From: Jejuia sp049889775
GTDB taxonomy: Bacteria; Bacteroidota; Bacteroidia; Flavobacteriales; Flavobacteriaceae
Assembly (NCBI GenBank): GCA_049889775.1
Contig: JBMHCT010000018.1
Location: forward strand, 1 to 64,000
Direction: 5' to 3'
DNA: 64,000 bases
Positions within the stretch are counted from its first letter, which is position 1. Every line of letters starts with the position of its first letter. The position numbers and the translations under genes were made by a program. This document shows, piece after piece, positions 57,613-64,000 of this stretch. The notes beneath the pieces are model-generated. The model had not been told where the DNA came from. It made no database searches and saw only the letters and a program-made list of their open reading frames with translations.

Positions 57613-58131
57613 TTAAATTTTGTTTAATACAGTTAAATATTTTAAAACTTCATTATTGAAAAGACTAATATCGCCAATATTAGTTTTAATAATTAAGTCG
57701 TTCAATCGCTCGTCAGCCTGCAAAATTCCGATTTTAAATTGAGACTTTGAAGCTGCCGTCAATAATTTTAATTCTAAAAAAGGCTCTGTGTAATAACTTA
57801 TCAATACATCAAAGGGTTCATCCAAAAACGTTTGCAGTTCAATATTTTTAACGTCACCATTCCATCCAAAATCCTTTTCGTTAAAACAACTATCCCAGGA
57901 ATTACCATGACTTTTTAAATCTGCAGTGTATGCAATTACTTTTAATTTGTTTGTGTGTATTTTTAGTTGTGAAGCTAATACATTAAAGACGTTAAAATCA
58001 TCAATTTCATCAAAGTTTAAAATTACCCCCAGACTTTTAATTTTATTATCGCCCAAATTCACTTCACGTTGGGCTAACAATTTATTTAAATACTTTTTAT
58101 TCGATTTTTGCTTAAAAGCCTTTAAAATCAT
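57613..58131 (-). CDS. DUF6913-type hypothetical protein
   Basis: 172 residues, no signal, alpha-beta. Segments such as SLGVILNFDEIDDFNVFNVLASQL, NEKDFGWNGDVKN and DVLISYYTEPFLELKLLTAASKSQFKIGI resemble the DUF6913 family found beside dapA in flavobacteria. It has no visible enzyme motif. Two TAnnTTTG boxes (TACCTTTG 58150-58157, TACTTTTG 58159-58166) lie upstream. Linked to dapA by position only. Confidence 0.7.
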   Translation of the reverse strand: MILKAFKQKSNKKYLNKLLAQREVNLGDNKIKSLGVILNFDEIDDFNVFNVLASQLKIHTNKLKVIAYTADLKSHGNSWDSCFNEKDFGWNGDVKNIELQTFLDEPFDVLISYYTEPFLELKLLTAASKSQFKIGILQADERLNDLIIKTNIGDISLFNNEVLKYLTVLNKI

Positions 58132-58149
58132 TTAATTTTATACTTTCCG

Positions 58150-58166
58150 CAAAGGTAGCAAAAGTA
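58150..58166 (-). promoter_or_regulatory. Two -7 boxes for the DUF6913-dapA-channel operon
   Basis: TACCTTTG (58150-58157) and TACTTTTG (58159-58166) on the minus strand both match TAnnTTTG; the divergent 5'-nucleotidase C-domain gene starts at 58168. Confidence 0.45.
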
Positions 58167-58167
58167 C

Positions 58168-58962
58168 ATGCAAAACATTAAGAAATTTATTTTGGCTAAA
58201 TTAATCCATCTCAAATGCCTTTTAATTGCAATCTCTCTTATTACACTAACTAGTTGTAAATCAAAATTAAGTTTGAATAAAATCGAAGGTAAGCGCTTAA
58301 CTATTGACGATAAAGTTAATTCAAATCCAACAATAGACAGTTTCATAGAACCATATAGAATTCATATTGAAAAAGATTTGGATAGCGCATTGGCTTATGC
58401 TGTAGGTACTTATCATAAGAACGATGGGGTTTTAAACTCAACTATTGGCAATTTAATGGCAGATGTAATAAAGCTGGAAGCTAACCCAATTTTTAAGAAA
58501 AAAACAGGTAATTCCATTGATGCTGTTATTTTAAATCATGGAGGTATTCGTGCCGAATTGCCTAAGGGCATTGTTAACGCAAGAACAGCGTACAACATAA
58601 TGCCTTTTGAAAACGAAGTTGTAGTTGTTGGCTTGAAAGGTAAACAAATTAAAAAGGCCATAGACTATCTTATTAGCGGTAGGCGTGCACATCCTATTTC
58701 GGGAATGCAGATTGTGGTTGACGCTGATTATAATTTGCTATATACCACAATTAATGATGAACCTATTGATGAAAATAAAACCTATTATGTAGCCACCAGT
58801 GACTATTTATTTAATAACGGAGATAACATGTCGTTTTATAAACCCAATGAAAGTGTATTGGTTCTAAATTATAAGATTAGAAATATTTTGATTGATTATT
58901 TTAAAAAAGTAGACACTATTAATCCTGTTAGAGACCAACGGTTCGTCATAAAACAATACTAA
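58168..58962 (+). CDS. 5'-nucleotidase C-terminal (substrate-binding) domain lipoprotein
   Basis: 264 residues, lipoprotein signal ending LITLTSCKS (lipobox Cys near residue 30). The body is the C-terminal nucleotide-binding domain of the 5'-nucleotidase/UshA family: NSTIGNLMADVIKLEA, VILNHGGIRAELPKG, YNIMPFENEVVVVGLKGKQIK and a GDNMSFYKP end that should stack the nucleobase. There is no metallophosphatase half. The next gene, starting directly after the stop, encodes that half, so the normal single chain is split and the order reversed. Confidence 0.9.
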   Translation: MQNIKKFILAKLIHLKCLLIAISLITLTSCKSKLSLNKIEGKRLTIDDKVNSNPTIDSFIEPYRIHIEKDLDSALAYAVGTYHKNDGVLNSTIGNLMADVIKLEANPIFKKKTGNSIDAVILNHGGIRAELPKGIVNARTAYNIMPFENEVVVVGLKGKQIKKAIDYLISGRRAHPISGMQIVVDADYNLLYTTINDEPIDENKTYYVATSDYLFNNGDNMSFYKPNESVLVLNYKIRNILIDYFKKVDTINPVRDQRFVIKQY

Positions 58963-59880
58963 ATGAAGCGAAGAGATTTCTTAAATAAAATATCTGCAGG
59001 AAGTGCATTAGTTACTCTTGGTAGTTTTGGATTGCAGTCTTTTAAAACTTTAGATACTTCTACTAAAATTACTATTCTTCATACTAATGATGTACATAGT
59101 CATATTGATCCGTTTGGGCCTGATGAAGGCAGAAATGCCAATAAAGGCGGTGTTGCAAGACGCGCAGCTTTAATTGATGCGATTCGAAAAGAAAATAAAA
59201 ATACACTGCTTCTGGACGCTGGTGATATTTTTCAAGGTACACCATATTTTAATTATTATGGAGGTGAACTAGAATTTAAGCTGATGAGCATGCTGAATTA
59301 CGATTTAGCAACTATCGGAAATCATGATTTTGATAATGGCTTGATGGGTTTGTATGGCCAACTTCCGCATGCTAAGTTTGATTTCGTATCCGCCAATTAT
59401 GACTTTTCTAATACGGTTATGGATACTCATGTTAAGCCATTTAAAACTTTTATAAAAGATGGTATTAAAGTTGGAGTTTTTGGATTAGGTATTGAGTTGG
59501 AAGGGCTTGTTGACAAAAACCTCTATAAGGAAACGAAATATCTCGATCCGATTGAGATTTCAGAAGATATGACTAGAATTCTAAAACAGGATGAAGGTTG
59601 TGATTTAATAATTTGTTTATCGCATCTTGGGTATAATTACAAACGAAATCCTAAAAAAGTTAGTGATTTGGTACTTGCAAAAAAAACTAAGGATATCGAT
59701 TTAATTATTGGAGGACATACGCACACTTTTTTACAAAAACCAACTATTGTTAAGAATAAAGAAGACAAAAATACTTTAGTAAATCAAGTGGGTTGCTATG
59801 GGTTGTACTTAGGACAGATAGACTTTTATTTTGATAACAACAAAAACAAATCTTCTACTGGAACCACTATAATTGTCTAA
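58963..59880 (+). CDS. 5'-nucleotidase N-terminal metallophosphatase, Tat-type signal
   Basis: 305 residues: a twin-arginine-like signal (MKRRDFLNKISAGSALVTLGSFG) and a calcineurin-like metallophosphatase with ILHTNDVHSHIDPFG, LLDAGDIFQG, TIGNHDFDNG (His-Asp pair), ICLSHLGYN and the metal-ligand GGHTHTF. These give a binuclear metal centre that cleaves phosphate from nucleotides or similar esters. It abuts the C-domain gene with no gap and is coupled to it. The Tat route implies cofactor-loaded export. Confidence 0.92.
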   Translation: MKRRDFLNKISAGSALVTLGSFGLQSFKTLDTSTKITILHTNDVHSHIDPFGPDEGRNANKGGVARRAALIDAIRKENKNTLLLDAGDIFQGTPYFNYYGGELEFKLMSMLNYDLATIGNHDFDNGLMGLYGQLPHAKFDFVSANYDFSNTVMDTHVKPFKTFIKDGIKVGVFGLGIELEGLVDKNLYKETKYLDPIEISEDMTRILKQDEGCDLIICLSHLGYNYKRNPKKVSDLVLAKKTKDIDLIIGGHTHTFLQKPTIVKNKEDKNTLVNQVGCYGLYLGQIDFYFDNNKNKSSTGTTIIV

Positions 59881-59949
59881 GTATTATTTTGATTTGAATG
59901 ATAAGTTTTAAGTTTTCATGCGTCTAACTTTTCATCAAATCGAAATAAT

Positions 59950-60327
59950 ATGAAAAAATATATTCCTTTAGGCTTGCGCATTTTAGTGGCAATAATTTTA
60001 ATTCAAACTTTAAGATTTAAGTTTTTAGCGCACCCTGATAGTGTTTACATTTTTGAAACCGTTGGTTTGGAACCTTATGGTAGGATTGGAATTGGTATTG
60101 TGGAATTAATAGCAGGCGTTCTTTTGTTAATTCGAAAAACTGTTTGGGTTGGGGCTTTATTAACATTAGGCATAATTGGCGGCGCTATTTTTATGCACCT
60201 AACTCAGTTGGGCATAGAAGTAAGAGGTGACGGTGGGTTACTTTTTGGTACTGCGGTAACCACTTTTATTTTAGCTGCAATTATTACCTTTATTTATAAA
60301 AAAGATATTCTGTTATTAAATTTTTAG
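59950..60327 (+). CDS. DoxX-family membrane protein
   Basis: 125 residues with four membrane helices: an N-terminal LGLRILVAIILIQTLRFKFLAHPDSVYIF, a Gly-rich VELIAGVLLLIR helix, VWVGALLTLGIIGGAIFMHLTQLG and a terminal FILAAIITFIYK. This is the DoxX/DoxD-like pattern; some members associate with redox or sulfur enzymes, but function here is unknown. It overlaps the convergent YhhN-like gene by 4 nt. Confidence 0.82.
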   Translation: MKKYIPLGLRILVAIILIQTLRFKFLAHPDSVYIFETVGLEPYGRIGIGIVELIAGVLLLIRKTVWVGALLTLGIIGGAIFMHLTQLGIEVRGDGGLLFGTAVTTFILAAIITFIYKKDILLLNF

Positions 60328-61028
60328 CTCAGAGCCTTATCTGTTTTTTTATAATTCAGTTTAGCTTGGGCATACAAGAAATAGAACCCAATTAAACCTA
60401 AAGAGATGGTGAGTAAGCTAAGTAGATTCTGTTTGGACACATACAAATAGGCAACATTTAGAACTTCAGCGAAGACAATACAAAGTGTTCCCACCAATAT
60501 ATAAAAGGCCTTTCTACTGTCTTTATTAAAGTAATTCAGCAGTGCAAAAGACAATATCAATAGCATAACAATATTATAAGTGATTTCCGTGATGTATATG
60601 CTGCCAAATAAAATGTCAGGATTAACAATTTGCAATAACTGGTATGCTATGTATGCATTTAATAATAATAAAACAATAATGGAAAACTTATAATGTTTTA
60701 ATATTTTTTGAAAGTCTAAACTCCTCGCTATTTCTACTGAAAGTGCTATATATGCTAGAATATACAAGGTATTACAGATATAGTAACCAGTTCTTATAGG
60801 TAGGTTTTCAGCAAATATTGAAATTAAATCCGAAAGAGAGTATATAACTAAAAAAAGTACAAAATAAATAGATCTTTGTTGAACACTACAAAAGTAGAAA
60901 ACTGTAATAATTGGTAAAATAAGAGCACCAAAGCAATATGTTAAAAAGGTATTTCCTGAAAACAAGAAATAAACAAATAACGTGTAACACACTCCTATTA
61001 AAATTGCCTGTACTTTGGGGCCGCACAT
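60324..61028 (-). CDS. YhhN/TMEM86-like membrane protein
   Basis: 234 residues with about seven to eight helices of similar size (LIGVCYTLFVYFLF, FGALILPIITVFYF, YFVLFLVIYSLSDLISIF, ICNTLYILAYIALSVEIA, IIVLLLLNAYIAYQLL, ITYNIVMLLILSFALLNYF). The pattern and length fit the YhhN (lysoplasmalogenase-like) family, but I see no certain catalytic residue, so the call is tentative. A TATGTTTG box lies at 61053-61060. It converges on DoxX with a 4-nt overlap. Confidence 0.6.
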   Translation of the reverse strand: MCGPKVQAILIGVCYTLFVYFLFSGNTFLTYCFGALILPIITVFYFCSVQQRSIYFVLFLVIYSLSDLISIFAENLPIRTGYYICNTLYILAYIALSVEIARSLDFQKILKHYKFSIIVLLLLNAYIAYQLLQIVNPDILFGSIYITEITYNIVMLLILSFALLNYFNKDSRKAFYILVGTLCIVFAEVLNVAYLYVSKQNLLSLLTISLGLIGFYFLYAQAKLNYKKTDKALS

Positions 61029-61052
61029 GATGGCTCATTATTAGTTATGAAG

Positions 61053-61060
61053 CAAACATA
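61053..61060 (-). promoter_or_regulatory. -7 box TATGTTTG for the YhhN-like gene
   Basis: An exact TAnnTTTG match 24 nt before the start at 61028. Confidence 0.45.
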
Positions 61061-61061
61061 A

Positions 61062-61102
61062 GAAAAAAAATGCGATTAATCGATAAAAATTACATTTTAT
61101 CG
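61062..61102 (-). terminator. Hairpin and T-run after ligA
   Basis: CGATAAAA and TTTTATCG pair (8 bp) around six bases; on the minus strand a run of eight T follows about ten bases later (61063-61070). It is 9 nt beyond the ligA stop. Confidence 0.4.
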
Positions 61103-61110
61103 TTCAAAAT

Positions 61111-63114
61111 TCATATTAAATTTATTTTATGTAAGAATTCATTTTCATTAATTAGTTGTACACCTAAAGATTCGGCCTTTGCTTTTTTACTAGGTCCCAT
61201 TTTATCCCCGGCAACTACAAAACTAGTTTTCGAGGATATAGAAGAACTTACTTTTCCGCCGTTATCTTCTATTAATTTTTTTAACTCTGTTCTAGAAACC
61301 TGTTCAAAAACTCCAGAAACCACAATAGATTGTCCTTTCAATAAATCTGTTTGCCCTTGTAATTCTTCTTCTGAAATTTTTAATTGAATACCAAAATCTT
61401 TTAATCGCTTTACAATATTGATATTTTCTTGCGATGCAAAAAACAACTTAACACTCTCGGCTATTTTAACACCTATTTCGTCAACACGCTCAAGTTCCTC
61501 CTGAGAAGCCTCCATCAAAGCATAAATGGACTTGTAGTATTTTGCCAATTTCTTAGCTACGGTCTCACCAACATATCTAATCCCAATAGCATATAAAACA
61601 CGCTCAAAAGGTATTTGTTTAGACTGTTCAATACCATTAACCAAATTTTCAGCACTTTTTTCAGCCATTCGCTCTAATGGAATGACTTGCTCCTTAGTCA
61701 ACTCATATAAATCTGAATAATTTGAGATTAGCCCTTCATTTACCAAAAGAGCAACAGTTTCACCTCCCAAACCTTCAATATCCATAGCTTTTCTTGATAT
61801 GTAATGTTGAATACGACCAATAATTTGGGGGGAACAACCATTATAATTAGGACAATAATGTTTGGCATCACCTTCTGTTCTTATGAGTTCTGTATTACAC
61901 TCAGGACAATGTGTTATGTATTGTGTAGGCAATGAATCGTCGGGACGCATAGACAAATCCACACCAATAATTTTGGGTATAATCTCCCCTCCTTTTTCTA
62001 CAAAAACAGTATCACATTCCCTAATATCTAATTTTTCAATTTGATCTGCGTTATGAATTGAAGCACGTTTTACGGTGGTACCAGCCAACTCCACAGGCAC
62101 TAAATTTGCCACCGGTGTAATAGCTCCTGTGCGTCCTACTTGATAGGTAATTTTATTTAAAACAGTAGACACCTGTTCTGCCTTAAACTTATAAGCCATA
62201 GCCCATCGTGGTGCTTTGGCCGTATATCCTAACTCTTCCTGCTGTTGTAGGCTATTCACTTTTATAACAACACCATCCGTTTCATAAGGTAGTTTGTGGC
62301 GTTCAATATCCCAGTGATTTACAAATTCCAACACTTCATCAACTGATTTTGCCAAAACAGCAACATCTGGCACTTTAAATCCCCAGGATCTTGCTTTTTC
62401 CAAACTCTCAAACTGGGTTGTAACTCCTAAATTATTTCCTGTTAAATTATACAACAAACATTCAAGCGGTCGTTTAGCAACTTCCGCACTATTCTGTAAT
62501 TTTAAACTACCGGAAGCTGTGTTTCTGGGGTTTCTGTATGGTTCTTCTCCATTTGCTATACGCTCTTCATTCATTTTGTTAAAACCATCAAATGGCAATA
62601 CAATTTCTCCACGTATTTCAAACTTTTGCGGATAATTTCCTTTAAGTTGAAGCGGTACCGATTTTATAGTTTTTATATTAGCCGTAACATTATCTCCTTG
62701 AAAGCCATCACCTCTTGTTACCGCTCTTACTAATGTTCCATCTTCATATGTTAAACTCATTGAAGCTCCATCATACTTTAATTCACAAGTATATTCAACA
62801 TCACCATCCACCATTTTTTTGATACGTTTTTCCCAATCTAATAAGTCTTCTTTGGAATATGAATTATCTAAAGAATACATGCGGTACTCATGGGTAACGG
62901 TTTCAAAATTTTTAGTGACTTCACCACCAACGCGTTGTGTCGGTGAATTTGAATCATAAAATTCTGGATGAGCTTCTTCAAGTTCCTGAAGTTCTTTCAA
63001 CTTCACATCAAAGTCATAATCTGAAATTGTGGGATTGTCAAGAACGTAATAATTATAATTGTGTTCTCTTAATTCTGCTCTTAGTTGATTTAGTTTTTGT
63101 TGAATGTTTTCCAT
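61111..63114 (-). CDS. ligA: NAD-dependent DNA ligase
   Basis: LigA seals nicks in DNA using NAD+. 667 residues in the usual order: Ia domain (NYYVLDNPTISDYDFD), adenylation domain with the catalytic Lys in CELKYDGASMSL, OB-fold (about 320-400), a Cys4 zinc finger (CPECNTELIRTEGDAKHYCPN region, near 405-430), four helix-hairpin-helix motifs (about 440-580) and a C-terminal BRCT domain (LKGQSIVVSGVFEQVSRTELK). The ATG overlaps the prmC stop by one base (TAATG), so they are coupled. Confidence 0.97.
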   Translation of the reverse strand: MENIQQKLNQLRAELREHNYNYYVLDNPTISDYDFDVKLKELQELEEAHPEFYDSNSPTQRVGGEVTKNFETVTHEYRMYSLDNSYSKEDLLDWEKRIKKMVDGDVEYTCELKYDGASMSLTYEDGTLVRAVTRGDGFQGDNVTANIKTIKSVPLQLKGNYPQKFEIRGEIVLPFDGFNKMNEERIANGEEPYRNPRNTASGSLKLQNSAEVAKRPLECLLYNLTGNNLGVTTQFESLEKARSWGFKVPDVAVLAKSVDEVLEFVNHWDIERHKLPYETDGVVIKVNSLQQQEELGYTAKAPRWAMAYKFKAEQVSTVLNKITYQVGRTGAITPVANLVPVELAGTTVKRASIHNADQIEKLDIRECDTVFVEKGGEIIPKIIGVDLSMRPDDSLPTQYITHCPECNTELIRTEGDAKHYCPNYNGCSPQIIGRIQHYISRKAMDIEGLGGETVALLVNEGLISNYSDLYELTKEQVIPLERMAEKSAENLVNGIEQSKQIPFERVLYAIGIRYVGETVAKKLAKYYKSIYALMEASQEELERVDEIGVKIAESVKLFFASQENINIVKRLKDFGIQLKISEEELQGQTDLLKGQSIVVSGVFEQVSRTELKKLIEDNGGKVSSSISSKTSFVVAGDKMGPSKKAKAESLGVQLINENEFLHKINLI

Positions 63115-63992
63115 TACTCTAATATACCTTTTACCATTCTATCTTTTTCAAAAATATCAGTTTTCAATTCAACATCTTTGAAATTATGTTTTTTCAATAA
63201 CGCAGCAGTTTCTGCGCCTAAATACTCATTAATTTCAAAAAATAATTGCCCTTTTGGTTTTAAAGTTGTTTTAGCAAATTTACTTATAGCCTCGTAAAAT
63301 AAGAGCGCATTGTTGTCTTTTACAAATAAGGCTAAATGAGGCTCATTATCTAATACATTTGCCTTCATTTGAGATTTTTCCATTTCTCTTACATATGGTG
63401 GATTGGAAACTATAATATCGAATTTTTGAAATGCTGCACTTCGACTTCGCTCTGTGACCAATTCAGAATGACAGGGGTTTAGAATATCATCTTTTATAAA
63501 TTGAACATTCACGTTGTTTTTATTTGCATTAAATTTTGCAACTTCTAAGGCTTCTTCACTAATATCTAAAGCAAAAACCTTCGCTTTTGTCAGATGATTT
63601 GCTAAAGTAATGGCAATACAGCCACTACCCGTTCCTACATCTAGGATACTTAATTCAGAATCCTGAATTCTAGGTTGTTGAATAATCCATGATACTAATT
63701 CTTCAGTTTCAGGACGAGGAATTAACACATTTTCGTTCACCTTAAACGGCAATCCATAAAACTCAGTTTTCCCTAAAATATATTGAATTGGCTTTTCTTG
63801 TTTCAAAAGTTCTAAATCTCTAAAAATTAAGCTTGAATTTTCCACCTCAAGATTAATATCTAAAGTCAACTTTAATCTATTTATATCGTAATATTTTTCA
63901 GAAAGCATAAAAAAGAAATTGTTAATTTCTTCTTTAACATATATCTCTTCTAACTCTAAATGAAACTTATTTTGAATGTCCTTCAGCTTCAT
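63114..63992 (-). CDS. prmC: Release-factor glutamine N5-methyltransferase with in-frame repeat insertion
   Basis: PrmC methylates the Gln of the GGQ loop of release factors RF1 and RF2. The 292-residue protein has an N-terminal helical domain, the PETEELV block, SAM motif ILDVGTGSGCIAI (near residue 120) and the catalytic IIVSNPPYVRE (NPPY 197-200). Just before that, residues 174-186 (CHSELVTERSRSA) are not expected in the family; they come from a dispersed DNA repeat read in frame (63435-63473). Neighbours look normal: ILN before and FQKFDIIVSN after. Activity is likely kept because the insertion is in a surface loop, though this is inference. Confidence 0.94.
   Translation of the reverse strand: MKLKDIQNKFHLELEEIYVKEEINNFFFMLSEKYYDINRLKLTLDINLEVENSSLIFRDLELLKQEKPIQYILGKTEFYGLPFKVNENVLIPRPETEELVSWIIQQPRIQDSELSILDVGTGSGCIAITLANHLTKAKVFALDISEEALEVAKFNANKNNVNVQFIKDDILNPCHSELVTERSRSAAFQKFDIIVSNPPYVREMEKSQMKANVLDNEPHLALFVKDNNALLFYEAISKFAKTTLKPKGQLFFEINEYLGAETAALLKKHNFKDVELKTDIFEKDRMVKGILE
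63435..63473. repeat. Dispersed repeat inserted in frame in prmC
   Basis: 39 bases encoding CHSELVTERSRSA on the minus strand; the DNA carries the CTGTCATTCTGA-type start and the GCGAAGTCGAAGTGCAG end that recur as short intergenic repeats in Bacteroidota genomes. Its length is a multiple of three and it has no stop in this frame. No second copy is seen in this window. Confidence 0.6.
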
Positions 63993-64000
63993 AAGTCTTT

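Noticed and set aside
58128..58346. A 72-codon minus-strand frame
   Set aside because: It is antisense to the start of the 5'-nucleotidase C-domain gene, with no recognisable product.
61070..61387. A 105-codon plus-strand frame at the ligA end
   Set aside because: It is antisense to the BRCT domain of ligA; no independent support.
1..64000. CRISPR array, prophage, toxin-antitoxin or restriction system
   Set aside because: No direct-repeat array, phage structural gene or defence-gene motif was seen on either strand.

Overview
This AT-rich 64 kb window looks like the chromosome of a marine-type member of the Flavobacteriaceae (Bacteroidota); the genus cannot be fixed from the sequence alone. 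The evidence is the recurrent Bacteroidota promoter box TAnnTTTG in front of genes, the near absence of Shine-Dalgarno sequences, a type IX secretion sorting domain on a secreted GH16 glucanase, the RprX/RprY-type two-component pair, the gene order ftsK-lolA-lptFG-ribBA, the bamD-rpoZ-coaBC-porD-recN cluster and several small proteins found in this group. The window is mostly ordinary core genome. There is no CRISPR array, no prophage and no complete mobile element.

Layout. 1-0.7 kb: the 3' end of an IS110-type transposase (cut by the window edge) beside an NTF2-like gene killed by two nonsense codons. 0.8-9.5 kb: panB, an RluA pseudouridine synthase, an aldehyde dehydrogenase, a three-gene overlapping operon ending in a NarL-type histidine kinase without a response regulator, an Lrp/AsnC regulator with a CPBP protein, facing a Cys/Met-metabolism PLP enzyme across an intergenic region with a perfect palindrome, and a YdjM-type membrane hydrolase. 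9.5-16.1 kb: nhaC and an oxidative-stress island (2-Cys peroxiredoxin, thioredoxin, DUF6952 protein, ankyrin protein, KatG, Tpx). 16.1-23.3 kb: dgkA, ftsK, a LolA-like gene, a long LptF/G permease with an internally duplicated C-terminal membrane module, and ribBA with a degenerate GTP cyclohydrolase II half. 23.3-28.6 kb: T9SS-exported GH16 enzyme, a KdnA-like aminotransferase, a short dispersed repeat, a nitroreductase, tRNA-Ser(UGA), and a TlpA-like lipoprotein.

28.7-44.7 kb: pheT, PAP2 phosphatase, DUF2007 protein, ABC-F ATPase, a thioredoxin-fold lipoprotein without a CXXC motif, trmD, an M61 peptidase, a GT2 glycosyltransferase with a C-terminal nucleotide-binding-like domain, the BatA/pseudo-dihydroorotase/DUF4870/esterase operon, and a CrtW-like carotenoid ketolase. 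44.7-58.1 kb (minus strand): RprY/RprX-like pair, coaE, a YbbR/CdaR-like protein, GT2, fabI, the recN-porD-coaBC-rpoZ-bamD run, a KirBac-like K+ channel, dapA and a DUF6913 protein. 58.1-64 kb: a 5'-nucleotidase split into two proteins in swapped order, DoxX, a YhhN-like membrane protein, ligA, and prmC carrying an in-frame insertion of a dispersed repeat.

No single spectacular new system is evident. The strongest second-look items are: several promoters whose -7 box lies exactly 4 nt before the ATG (candidate leaderless mRNAs), the ungapped duplicated membrane module of the LptF/G protein, the prmC repeat insertion, the dispersed repeat upstream of the KdnA-like gene, two catalytically degenerate pathway proteins (RibBA, dihydroorotase), the split 5'-nucleotidase, and palindromes overlapping promoters. 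Family names come from reading the protein sequences; no database search was possible.
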